From assembly GCA_026398535.1 (NCBI GenBank), contig JAPLSQ010000051.1, forward strand, positions 1 through 54,051: 54,051 nucleotides of DNA. The letters are read 5' to 3'. Positions 35,147 through 44,058 of the stretch are shown here, one piece after another. Both the position numbers and the translations under genes were made by a program. This DNA is from Candidatus Sumerlaeota bacterium (GTDB lineage Bacteria > Sumerlaeota > Sumerlaeia > Sumerlaeales > Sumerlaeaceae). Every line of letters begins with the position of its first letter. Position 1 is the first letter of the stretch. The notes beneath the pieces were generated by a model. The model saw only the letters and a program-made list of their open reading frames with translations. It ran no database searches and was not told the DNA's origin.

Positions 35147-36789
35147 TCAATACAGGCGCCAGAGTGAAATCCCGGACCCTTTTTGCGCAATAAAGGTGTG
35201 CGGGGCGGAAACGGATTCGTTGCCGGCCCAATCGCGGCTCCTGACGCGGTAATAATAGGTTGCGCCGGGAATCAGGTCAAGGATGAGGATACCGTGATTT
35301 CCGGCGAGCGCGGGGTTGGAAGCCATGTGCGCGTAACGCTGATCAAGGCCGTACTCGACGATCGTGGATGCATTCTTGCTGATTGTCCATGTGACCGTGG
35401 CCGATTCATCATCAGGTGAAATCATCAGGTTGGATATCACGGGTGGCGATGTGTCCGCTGCGTCCGCGTCCGTGACAACCTGAAACGCACTGCTGACGGT
35501 TTTTGTGTTGGATTGCATGTCAGTGACGCGCACCTGGTAATTCACCCATCCCTCCAGCGTCGGCGTCCAGCTATGCGTGTATGTGAAACCGTTGGCTGTC
35601 ATATCTTTCCAGCCGGTGCCGTAGTTAATTTGCACGCTGCGGATGCCAGCGCCTCGTTGTTCCTGAACGCGCGCCGAGACTTTCTGCTGGCTCCCGAGCA
35701 TCAATGGCCAGATGTGGAAAGGCTCGCTGATTTCAATACCCCAGTCGCGGAAATCCGAGGTCAGGTAGATCGCGGGTTCTGTCTGCGACCATATCACGCG
35801 GTCGCTGTATCCGGATGGCACCCACCGGTTCTGCGTGTCGATAAATCCGCCCGTCCCATAGACAGTGGAATTGACATAGGCCCATCCGTACATCCCCCTC
35901 ATCAGGTCCCTGGCTTCCTGCATGTCCCAGAAAATCGAGCGGCACAACTCACTGTTTTCGCCAGCGGCATAGCTGCCGCCGGCGTTGTTCCGGCATCCGC
36001 CCGAGCCGGTATATTGCGCCCAGACGCTTTCGTACCATCGGCTGATGTATTCGTCCCATGCGGCGCGATTCTTCAGCACGCAGAACCAGTCGAACGCGCT
36101 GTTGATGGCATTTGGCGCGTCGTATGACAAACCTTGCAACTGGATCGCGGCACGCAACGCCGCCCGGCGGAATTTCATGGCGTTCGGCGCATCGTGAAGA
36201 ATCTCGCATATCTGCGCGCCGCATTCCAGCGCGGGAACGGTTATTGTCGCGTCGGCATAATTGTTCATAGTGCCCGGAATCAGACCAGTGACCTCATTCT
36301 GCCAGGTGTTGATGATGTAATCCAGCGCCTTGACGACAAGATCATGATAGGACGCCAGAAATGCGGTGTCGCCCGTGAGTTCGTAATGATTGTAGACGGC
36401 AAGCACGACTTCCGCGATGGCCAGCACGAGTTTGACGCTGGCTTGAACATACCCGTTTCGGTTCCATAGCAGATCGTCGAGCCGTCCTTGACCCACAAAC
36501 CCAGCGGGCGGGTCAGGAGGTTGGGCGTGAGCGCCGGCTGCTTGAGCCGCAATTCCGTGAGCGCGCCGCCTGCGGTTGTCTTCCACACCATGATGCGGGT
36601 GTCGTCCTGAAAAGTGACATCCGCCTGCCCATCGCCGTCGACATCGGTTGTGTGGACGTTTACGCACCATGCGTTGCACCACGGAATGCAAAGAGCAATG
36701 GCCAAGGCAATGTTTTGGACAAGGGCGTTTCTGATGGTGACAGGTATTTTCATGACAATGGATGTATCCTTATCCATCAACTGCATCAA
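35147..36789 (-). pseudogene. Secreted hydrolase gene broken by frameshift, probably with deletion
   Basis: Two overlapping frames form one gene. Front (36789 to about 36460): signal segment, then DVDGDGQADVTFQDD, ending RPLGLWVKDG. Rear (about 36500 to 35147): an all-helical (alpha/alpha-barrel-like) domain from YVQASVKLVLAIAEVVL, with NNYADATITVPALECGAQI and ENSELCRSIFWDMQEAR, then a beta module ending ATYYYRVRSRDWAGN (fibronectin III-like), and the tail GISLWRLY. The frames change near 36460-36510, where the plus-strand fragment at 5544 indicates further sequence before the helical domain. So a piece, and the frame, were lost. Sequencing error cannot be excluded. Divergent from the ROK gene at 36961. 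Confidence 0.65.
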
Positions 36790-36824
36790 TTCTTAACATA
36801 CAAAACTAAAGATGGTTGATTTTG

Positions 36825-36836
36825 TTGACTTGTCAA
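36825..36836. promoter_or_regulatory. Inverted repeat TTGACTTGTCAA, candidate operator
   Basis: Sits in the 171-base gap between the broken hydrolase gene (minus) and the ROK gene (plus). TTGAC and GTCAA are exact arms. Its position between divergent genes suits an autoregulatory ROK site. Confidence 0.35.
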
Positions 36837-36960
36837 GAATCAAGGCTGAACGATATACAAACAAAAGAAAACAGTGAAACAAACCCGGAGAATAAAAATA
36901 TGATTTTCTTTGATAACATTAATTGCTGTTACGAACAGCAAATCAAAGCACACGACACTC

Positions 36961-38262
36961 ATGTTTAAAACTGAACCCAGAGCAAACCTGCAGCTTGTAA
37001 ACAAATACAACAAAATCAAGGTTGTTAACATCATACGTGAGTTCGGCCCGGTCTCGCGCGCCGGCATTTCTCCGAAGGCCAATATTAGTTCGCCAACCGT
37101 CACGCGTATCGTGAGGGATCTGATAAAAGAACATCTTGTCATCGATCTTGGTCTTGGGCCATCCGCCGATGGTGGCGGGCGACCTCCTCTCCTTCTCGAT
37201 TTCAACGCTAAGGGCAATTTTGTCATCGGCATCGATCTCGGAACAACCCAGACGGTTGGTATTCTGTCGGATCTCGGCGGCGGCGTCATCTCCGAGATAA
37301 AGATTCCCACCAACGTGCAGTCGGGCCAGAAATCTGTCATGGAGCAGACTCGGAAGGTCATACTCGACCTGATTTCCAATTCCAGTATCGACCAGTCTCG
37401 CACAATCAGGGGGATTGGGATCGGGGTCGCTGGCTTGATCGACCGCCAACAGCAAATGCTGCGCTTCTCGCCGGATTTCGGCTGGCATGATGTCGATGTG
37501 CGCGAGGAGATAGAGGAAGGCATACCGTACCCGATCGTGTTCGACAATGTCACGCGTGTGATGGTGATGGGCGAGCTTTGTTATGGCGCCGGGCGGAACT
37601 ACCGGAATTTCATCTGCGTCAACATCGGATATGGCATCGGCGCCGGCATTGTGGTCGACAAACACCTTTTGCTGGGTGAGAGAGGCATGGCTGGCGAGTT
37701 CGGCCATATCACCCTGGTGAAAAACGGCGGCCCCCAGTGCGACTGCGGCAACTCAGGCTGTCTCGAGGCATTGTCATCCGGGCACGGTATCGCCAGAGCC
37801 GCAAGGTCGCGCATCGAGCAAGGAGAAAAAAGCATCCTCAAGGACATGGTGTTTGGCCGGTATGACAACATTACAGCAGAACTGGTCTTCAAGGCGGCGC
37901 ATGAGGATGATCATCTGGCCAAGAGCGTTGTCCAGGAAGCGGCTGAGTACATCGGTATCGGGATTTCCACGCTCATCAATGTTTTCAATACCCAAGCCAT
38001 TGTGATTGGCGGCGGTGTGGCCGGTGCGGGGCAGATGCTCTTTGATATTATCAAGGATACCGTAAAGCAGCGCGCCCTGCCGCAGTCCGCTGAAGGCGTG
38101 GATATCCTGCCGTCGAAATTTGGAACGCGCGCCACGGTGATGGGCGCCATTGCTCTCGTTTTGCACGAAATTCTGAAACTGAACATGGCCTTTGATAGCA
38201 ACAATTCGAACGCCAATTCCCGGCCCTTTTTCAAGATCCGGCCCTCGAAAACTGTTTTCTGA
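36961..38262 (+). CDS. ROK-family regulator/sugar kinase, intact site
   Basis: 433 residues from ATG 36961 (a longer frame from 36910 lacks support). Winged helix-turn-helix region (SRAGISPKANISSPTVTRIV), then the ROK domain: GIDLGTTQTVGI, FDNVTRV, NIGYGIGAGIVVD, the full E-x-G-H motif (Glu246, His249 in GMAGEFGH) and zinc motif CDCGNSGCLEA. So it has both DNA-binding and potential sugar-binding or kinase residues. Closely resembles the ROK protein at 33649 in layout. It converges on the permease genes of locus C and diverges from the broken hydrolase gene, which it may regulate. Confidence 0.9.
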   Translation: MFKTEPRANLQLVNKYNKIKVVNIIREFGPVSRAGISPKANISSPTVTRIVRDLIKEHLVIDLGLGPSADGGGRPPLLLDFNAKGNFVIGIDLGTTQTVGILSDLGGGVISEIKIPTNVQSGQKSVMEQTRKVILDLISNSSIDQSRTIRGIGIGVAGLIDRQQQMLRFSPDFGWHDVDVREEIEEGIPYPIVFDNVTRVMVMGELCYGAGRNYRNFICVNIGYGIGAGIVVDKHLLLGERGMAGEFGHITLVKNGGPQCDCGNSGCLEALSSGHGIARAARSRIEQGEKSILKDMVFGRYDNITAELVFKAAHEDDHLAKSVVQEAAEYIGIGISTLINVFNTQAIVIGGGVAGAGQMLFDIIKDTVKQRALPQSAEGVDILPSKFGTRATVMGAIALVLHEILKLNMAFDSNNSNANSRPFFKIRPSKTVF

Positions 38263-38292
38263 CCGGGAGCCTTGGCGCTATTGCGCCCGGTC
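38261..38292. terminator. Weak hairpin between convergent genes
   Basis: GACCGGG (38261-38267) pairs with CCCGGTC (38286-38292) right at the ROK stop and before the end of the permease on the other strand. It has no T-run, so only a possible two-way terminator or spacer hairpin. Confidence 0.3.
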
Positions 38293-38361
38293 TGATATGA
38301 TCGCGCGGCCAATCTGAACAGGCATCGGATGCGCGGTTTTTCGTGATGGTGGCGCTCGGGC

Positions 38362-39195
38362 CTATTCCTTCAGCCCGCTCAGCATGACCCCCTTGATGAT
38401 GTGTTTCTGGAAGAGCAGGAACACGATGAGGACCGGCAATGTGCATATCACACTGGCGGCGATGGTGATGCCGTACTCGGCGTAATATGAAGTCTGAAAC
38501 AGGGCGATGCCGACAGGGAGCGTGTAGTTGTCCACTGAATCGAGGAAAACGAGGGGGCCGAGAAAGTCGTTCCACGATCCGATGAAGACGAAAATGCCGA
38601 GTGTGCAAAGGGCGGGCCGCGCCAGCGGAAGGATAATTTCCCAGAAGACGCGTAGGCGCGAGCATCCGTCGATGGCGGCTGCCTCCTCGAGCTCGCGCGG
38701 AATGGTGAGAAAGAACTGGCGCAGAAGGAACACGCCGAAGACGCCGGCGATCGGCGGCACGATGAGCGCCAGCGGCGTGTCGAGCCAGCCCAGCGCATTG
38801 AGCATCAGGTAGACAGGCACAAGAAAAACCTGGCCGGGCACCATGAGGGTGGCCACGATAACGAGAAATACATGGCGCCCATAGGGCAGATCAAGCCTTG
38901 CCAGCGCATAAGCCGCGAGGGAATCCACGGCAAGCACGAGCGCGGTCACCGACATCGAAATGAACAGGCTGTTGGCCAGCCAGCGGAAAATCGGGATTTC
39001 CTGTGAGTTGCCGAAAATGTCGCGGAAATTGTCAAGAGTCCAAACCCGGGGCAGAAGGCTCTCGAAGCGAATGATCTCGGCGTCGGGTTTGAATGCCGTC
39101 ACAAACATAAGGGCGACGGGCACAAGTATCACAAAAGACCCCAGCGCCGAAAGCGCGACGGCCAGTCTCGTTTGTGTTCTGGTTGCGATGGCCAT
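38362..39195 (-). CDS. Sugar ABC importer permease, MalG/UgpE type (locus C)
   Basis: A 277-residue permease with a standard coupling loop ELEEAAAIDGCSRLRVF and the six-span pattern. It starts 12 bases after the MalF-type permease. It is clearly more distant from the two other MalG-like genes, with a different C-terminus (HIIKGVMLSGLKE), so locus C uses a different importer subgroup. Last gene of the operon. Confidence 0.9.
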   Translation of the reverse strand: MAIATRTQTRLAVALSALGSFVILVPVALMFVTAFKPDAEIIRFESLLPRVWTLDNFRDIFGNSQEIPIFRWLANSLFISMSVTALVLAVDSLAAYALARLDLPYGRHVFLVIVATLMVPGQVFLVPVYLMLNALGWLDTPLALIVPPIAGVFGVFLLRQFFLTIPRELEEAAAIDGCSRLRVFWEIILPLARPALCTLGIFVFIGSWNDFLGPLVFLDSVDNYTLPVGIALFQTSYYAEYGITIAASVICTLPVLIVFLLFQKHIIKGVMLSGLKE

Positions 39196-39207
39196 GGCGT
39201 CGCTTTC

Positions 39208-40083
39208 TCAGCGCTCTTCCCGCATGATGCGGAATTGCGCGAACGAAATGACGGCAATGATGACAAACAACAGCCAGCTCATCGCCGCGCCGTAGCCCAT
39301 GCGGTAATTTCCGAAGGCTTGGTCATAGATGTATTGCACGAGCGAGCGGGTGGAGTGTTCGGGGCCTCCGCGCGTGATCATGAAGGTCTGGCCGAACACC
39401 TGGAACGAGCCGATGATGTTCATCACGACGACGAAAAGCAGGACGGGCCGCAGCGAGGGGATCGTGACATTGATGAAACGCTGGAACACGTTGGCGCCGT
39501 CGATGGCGGCGGCCTCGTAGTAGTGGGCGGGTATCTGGTGGAGGCCGGCCAGCAGGATCACGAACGCGCCGCCGACCGTCCACCACAGCGTCATCATCAC
39601 GATGGATTTCATGGCCCATGCCGGATCGGTGATCCACGGCGCTTTCCAGCCGAATGGCGAAAGGAACGCGTTGAAAAGGCCGAACTCGCTGCTGTAGAAC
39701 CACCGCCACAGAATGCCCGCCACGCTGATTGAAACGATGGTGGGGAAGAAAAACGAGGCGCGGAAGAAAGCTTGCGCGCCGCGCGGGATTTCATTCACCG
39801 CGAGCGCGATGAGCAGGGCGAGACCGATGTTGAGCGGGACCTGCATGATGACAAAGCGCAGCGTGGCCCAGACGGCTTTCCAGAAATAGGTGTCGGTCAG
39901 AGCCTCGGAGTAGTTGCCAAGGCCGTGCCACTGCGGCGGAACCGGCGAGAGCATTTCCCAGCGGTAAAAGCTCAGGCCGATGCCAAATAACAGGGGCGCG
40001 ACGAGAAACGCGGCGAATGCGAGGAGATAGGGCAGCATGAAAAGGTAGCCCGACCAGCGATAGAGTGTTTTGGAGGTTGGCAT
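39208..40083 (-). CDS. Sugar ABC importer permease, MalF/UgpA type (locus C)
   Basis: About 291 residues. ATG 40083 (MPTSKTLYRW) has GGAG at good spacing; a longer frame from 40113 exists. Six spans and coupling loop HYYEAAAIDGANVFQRF. VGGAFVILLAGLHQIP and GGPEHSTRSLVQYIYDQAF are typical for the family. It lies between the binding protein and the MalG-like permease. Confidence 0.9.
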   Translation of the reverse strand: MPTSKTLYRWSGYLFMLPYLLAFAAFLVAPLLFGIGLSFYRWEMLSPVPPQWHGLGNYSEALTDTYFWKAVWATLRFVIMQVPLNIGLALLIALAVNEIPRGAQAFFRASFFFPTIVSISVAGILWRWFYSSEFGLFNAFLSPFGWKAPWITDPAWAMKSIVMMTLWWTVGGAFVILLAGLHQIPAHYYEAAAIDGANVFQRFINVTIPSLRPVLLFVVVMNIIGSFQVFGQTFMITRGGPEHSTRSLVQYIYDQAFGNYRMGYGAAMSWLLFVIIAVISFAQFRIMREER

Positions 40084-40134
40084 GTTATGGACACTCCGGT
40101 GAGCGGCGGTCATATTCGTGATTGAGCGCCGGAT

Positions 40135-41538
40135 TCATAATTTACCACCGCGTTCGAGCATCTGGCGGCGGCGTTCGAGCGCCTCGTTGATTTTGTCCTG
40201 CGCTGTCTTGAGCGCTTCTTCGGGTGTTGCCGTGCCCCGCAGAACCCGCTCGGCCATGTAGTCCAGCTCGCTTGTGTATTCGCCGAACATGGGAGTGAAC
40301 GGGTGGAAGCTCACATAGGGTATCTGGCGTGAGAATTGCCATTGCGGCTCCATGGCTCGGAATCGGGGAGTTTCGCGCAGGCTTCGGCGCGCGGGCACCT
40401 GACCGCCCTCGGCCCAGTCAAGGCTGTTGTCCGAGAGGAATTTCACGAGTCTGGACACGGCGTCGAGCTTGCGCCCGTCCAGTCCCTTGCGCATGCACAG
40501 CACATGCGCCGACGTGAAGTCCGCCTGCCTGGGGCCGAACTGCGGCACGGGCGCGCCGCCATATTCGAGGTCGGTTTGCTTCTTCAGGTCGGCCAGCATC
40601 CATACGCCCTCAAGCACCATTCCCACCTTGCCCTGGCGGAAGCCGATCCACGCGTCGAAATTCTCGGGTGACGGCGCGACCTTGTATTTTGCGATAAGAT
40701 CGCGGCAGAAACTCATCGCGGTCACATTCTCGGGATTGTTCATGACGCATTTGGCGCCGTCGTTCTCGAAAAACGCGCCGCCCCATTGAAGCATCATGGT
40801 GTAGGCCACATTGCGCATCCATGTGAACACGAATCCCCACCGCGGCGGTTTGGTGAGGCGGCGCGCGGCGTCGAGAAACTCCCCGCTCGTTTGCGGCGGG
40901 CGCGCTTCGCCCCGCTTATCGACAATGCCCGCCTCGCGAAACAGCTTTTTGTTGTAGTAAAGGCCGAACATGTGGATGTCGAGCGGAATGCCATAGTAGC
41001 AACCGCCAACTTTTTGGTAGCGCGTGACATTGTCGTCGAAATCGGCAAGGCTCATTCCCCATTCAGGGCTGAACATGTGGTCCATGGTTTTCATGAAACC
41101 GGCTTGCTGGAAGCGCGGCGTCATGTCGGCGTGAAGCACAAAGAGGTCGGGCGCCCTGTCGCCGATCCCCGCGACGAAAAGTTTGTTGTAGTATGTGGCC
41201 CAGTCGATGCGCTGCATGACGACACTGATGCCCGGGTTCTCGCGCTCGAAACGCCGCACGAGCCGCAGCATTGTTCTGCCGTCGGGACCTGTGAAACCGT
41301 TCCAGTAGCGGATGGTGACATTGCCGCCCCCGCTGAGCTGCACCGCTTGGTAAGCGGCGTAGGGAGCCGCGCAGAGGATCACGACGAGGGCAAACCAGAA
41401 CCATGCTTTGCCGGTGATGGCGTCAATGCTCCTCCATCCATCGGCGCGGGGCGCTGCGGCATGATTATTATTCTGCGGCGGCCGCGCGCTCACATTTGCC
41501 CCAACGCCGCCCAATCCCATTTGACGGTGCTGTCCCAT
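40135..41538 (-). CDS. Sugar ABC importer binding protein, membrane-anchored (locus C)
   Basis: 467 residues, family 1 solute-binding protein. In place of a lipobox it has about 43 hydrophilic residues, then one membrane span (AWFWFALVVILCAAPYAAY), so it is probably anchored by an N-terminal helix with the binding domain outside. Binding-domain features: RFERENPGISVV, DRAPDLFVLHADM, YYNKKLFREAGI and FRQGKVGMVLEGVWML. The start overlaps the end of the GH5-like gene by 49 bases, so translation is coupled. The end ALERRRQMLERGGKL is a charged helix. Confidence 0.85.
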   Translation of the reverse strand: MGQHRQMGLGGVGANVSARPPQNNNHAAAPRADGWRSIDAITGKAWFWFALVVILCAAPYAAYQAVQLSGGGNVTIRYWNGFTGPDGRTMLRLVRRFERENPGISVVMQRIDWATYYNKLFVAGIGDRAPDLFVLHADMTPRFQQAGFMKTMDHMFSPEWGMSLADFDDNVTRYQKVGGCYYGIPLDIHMFGLYYNKKLFREAGIVDKRGEARPPQTSGEFLDAARRLTKPPRWGFVFTWMRNVAYTMMLQWGGAFFENDGAKCVMNNPENVTAMSFCRDLIAKYKVAPSPENFDAWIGFRQGKVGMVLEGVWMLADLKKQTDLEYGGAPVPQFGPRQADFTSAHVLCMRKGLDGRKLDAVSRLVKFLSDNSLDWAEGGQVPARRSLRETPRFRAMEPQWQFSRQIPYVSFHPFTPMFGEYTSELDYMAERVLRGTATPEEALKTAQDKINEALERRRQMLERGGKL

Positions 41539-43808
41539 CCATAGAGAAACACGCGCACCGGCCGTTCGCGGCCATACCAGGGATGCTGTTTAACCTCGTA
41601 AAGCAATGTTCCGTCATGATAGGCGCGGATGTCGCGCGCGCCCGAGGCGTCGGGCGCGGAGAGCTCGATCCGCACGACCAAGGGCGACGGAATGCGCGAA
41701 GGGATAAAATGCCTGCGGTATTTATCGTTGAATGACCACAGGTTCACCATGCCGGGCGTGATCTCGTGCTCCACAAAATTATTGAACTCGCCATCGCCGC
41801 AATAGATGCTTATGATGCAGTTTTCCCCGCTGAAGGAATTGAGCTGTCCCTCGAAATAAAAAGCGCGGTCGTTGACAGGCAGGGGCTGTGACATGAGGCC
41901 AAAGCGGCTGCCCTTGGGATTTGAAATCACGAGCTGACCATCTTCGATGCCGTAACTGCCCTTCCGCGCGCCTTGTATGATGGAGGGACTCCAGAATTTT
42001 TCAATGCCCGATGCGCTGCTGAATCCGTCCTTGTATATTGTGTTGGGCATGGAACCGAGTTTTTCCTGTTCGGATAAAAGCTCAAGCGTCAACTTGACGC
42101 CGCCGGCGGGCAGGAGCGCCTCGCGGTTTGCGGGCAGAAAATCCCGCGCACAAGCGCGCACAAGGTATGGCCCGACAGCGAGTTGTTTCATGAACATTCC
42201 GGTCTTGTCGCTGTCAAGCTCCACGCAACCGGTGAGCGAGCCGATCGCCTGCGCCATGGGATGCCTTAACGGGCCGCCGCCTTTGGCCGCGGCGTGAACA
42301 GACAATGTCCCGAGACGCCACGGATCCGCGGCGGCGCCGCTGACAGATTTGGGAAACACGCCAACGGCAAGACTGGATGCGAATGCCGGAATTTCAAATT
42401 TCAGGTTGCCGCCGCTGTGACTGAAGGGCTTGTCGGCCAGCACGTTGCCGGATCGCGTGTCCATGGCGAAAAGAATGTATTCGCCCGCCAGACAGGGCAG
42501 CCGTATTTCCGCTGTCAGCGGGCGGGCATTTTTGGGTGACAGTGCGGCGCGGCGCGCGAGGAAGATCAGTGCGCGGCCGGCGCCGCACGATGCCGCGGTG
42601 ACGATGCCGCTTGTTTCGCCGGCAAGCGCGACGGCCTCATCGCCCGCCCGCGGTTCAAAACCTTTCCACGGGAAGCGATCGGTGAAATTGCGCATGATGC
42701 GCTGGAGGCGGTGCATTTCGGCGGTCAGCGTATGGGGATTCAGATATGGCCAGCGCAACGCCTGTCCCGCGCCTCCGGCCGCAAGGAGCGCCCACGAGAC
42801 ATGATGATACACTTCCTCGTCGAGCTTCCGCGGCGGCGGGCCTTCATTGCGGATGACATACTGCTCGATCGGGCCGCTCTCGGTTTCCAGGAAGGGGCGC
42901 GGCGGCTGGCCGATCTGCGCGTACTGGAATTTCATGCCTTCGCGCACATGGATGATCGCGTCGGTGGGGTTGCCGGCGGCGGGATCGGCCACGCCAAGAT
43001 AATACATGTGCGTGGACACGAAATCCATATTGGGATTGCGGTAGAAAAATTCGCGCCATTCGGGTTTGGGATTGGGCGTCCCGGCTGATGCGGCAACCAT
43101 GTGCGCCGTTCCCCATCGGTTCAGTTCGCACTCCCTGATCCAGGCCGCCATCTCGCTGAACCAGGGCGTCACTTTCTGCGGCGTTGGATGCCACCACAGG
43201 TCGGCCTCGTTGAGGATTTCCCATGCCAGAAGGTTGCGGCGCCCGCCAAAACGCAGGGCGAACTGGCGCAGGCGCTCGCGCTGCTGGACGCGCGCCTGGG
43301 GGCTTGTGAAGAACTCGGACACATCTTTCATCGGTCCGCCCCTGGCCGCGTTCATGGGGTAATCCTTCCATGTGCGCTCGACCCAGAACGGGTCCCACGG
43401 GCCAAGCAGGATGTAGATGCCATGGCGGTCGGCAAGGTAGAAAAGCCGGTCCAGTTTCTGCCAGTTTTCTTCGACCAGTGAGCCGTCGGGGTTCTGCAGG
43501 TGCATGCCCATGACGGGATACTCGGCAAAGATGCGGATTGTGTTGACGCCGCTTTCCTCAAGCCGCCGCAGGTAATCCCCCGCAATCTTGTCGGCTTCGG
43601 CGGGCGGTTTGCTCCAGATGGCGTCGAGATACGGCCAGCCCGGGGCGTCATTCTGACCGATCACGATGAACGGTTCTCCCTGCTCGGTCTGGAAGTAGCG
43701 CCCGGCGGGGCGGATGATACCGCCGCCGGCCGCAATCGCCGCAATCAACACAAGCATTGCCGCGAGCGCGCAACAGGTTGTCAGAACTCGTGCTGATCGC
43801 TGGGGCAT
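41490..43808 (-). CDS. Secreted GH5-like enzyme with C-terminal binding region
   Basis: 772 residues with an N-terminal hydrophobic signal or anchor (to about residue 28). A (beta/alpha)8 barrel of clan GH-A follows: NTIRIFAEYP, GIYILLGPWDPFW, acid/base Asn200-Glu201 in WEILNEADLWW, and nucleophile Glu310 in FLETESGP. Both catalytic Glu are present, so it is probably active, as a mannanase/cellulase-type endo-hydrolase; the exact family and linkage are uncertain. The C-terminal part (about 590-772), with YKDGFSSASGIEKFW and VVRIELSAPDASGARDI, looks like a binding domain. It ends KWDWAALGQM, without the Trp-x-Leu-Tyr tail. Locus C, upstream of the binding protein. Confidence 0.8.
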   Translation of the reverse strand: MPQRSARVLTTCCALAAMLVLIAAIAAGGGIIRPAGRYFQTEQGEPFIVIGQNDAPGWPYLDAIWSKPPAEADKIAGDYLRRLEESGVNTIRIFAEYPVMGMHLQNPDGSLVEENWQKLDRLFYLADRHGIYILLGPWDPFWVERTWKDYPMNAARGGPMKDVSEFFTSPQARVQQRERLRQFALRFGGRRNLLAWEILNEADLWWHPTPQKVTPWFSEMAAWIRECELNRWGTAHMVAASAGTPNPKPEWREFFYRNPNMDFVSTHMYYLGVADPAAGNPTDAIIHVREGMKFQYAQIGQPPRPFLETESGPIEQYVIRNEGPPPRKLDEEVYHHVSWALLAAGGAGQALRWPYLNPHTLTAEMHRLQRIMRNFTDRFPWKGFEPRAGDEAVALAGETSGIVTAASCGAGRALIFLARRAALSPKNARPLTAEIRLPCLAGEYILFAMDTRSGNVLADKPFSHSGGNLKFEIPAFASSLAVGVFPKSVSGAAADPWRLGTLSVHAAAKGGGPLRHPMAQAIGSLTGCVELDSDKTGMFMKQLAVGPYLVRACARDFLPANREALLPAGGVKLTLELLSEQEKLGSMPNTIYKDGFSSASGIEKFWSPSIIQGARKGSYGIEDGQLVISNPKGSRFGLMSQPLPVNDRAFYFEGQLNSFSGENCIISIYCGDGEFNNFVEHEITPGMVNLWSFNDKYRRHFIPSRIPSPLVVRIELSAPDASGARDIRAYHDGTLLYEVKQHPWYGRERPVRVFLYGWDSTVKWDWAALGQM

Positions 43809-43860
43809 CCGTGATGACTCACTCGCTGGTTTCTGATGAATTCAATGGTTAATAATATCT

Positions 43861-43973
43861 TTCAACACAAAGTCACCAAGACACAAAGCAAAGATGACTC
43901 ACTACAGGGGCGCGCATCCGTTCTCCCGCTTTTCCTTCGTGTCTTCATGCCTTCGGGGCAATGTGTTTTACAG
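43861..43973. repeat. Remnant of a dispersed imperfect inverted repeat
   Basis: AACACAAAGTCACCAAGACA and CTTTTCCTTCGTGTCTTCAT form imperfect inverted arms around a spacer. This type of sequence (reading NTKSPRHKxK ... FSFVSSCLRG in translation) is a well-known intergenic element in several environmental phyla. Not a gene. Confidence 0.5.
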
Positions 43974-43990
43974 TGGAAGATAAAGAATGA

Positions 43991-44015
43991 ACTGCGGCAA
44001 GGACTTCGCCGCAGT
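43991..44015 (-). terminator. Terminator hairpin after the beta-helix gene
   Basis: ACTGCGGC (43991-43998) pairs exactly with GCCGCAGT (44008-44015), loop of nine. On the minus strand it is followed by TTCATTCTTTATCTT. It lies 44 bases past the beta-helix stop and may partly separate that gene from the GH5-like gene. Confidence 0.6.
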
Positions 44016-44058
44016 CCATTAATTGAGCAATGCTCAAGCGTTCAGGCTGTTTGGCTTG

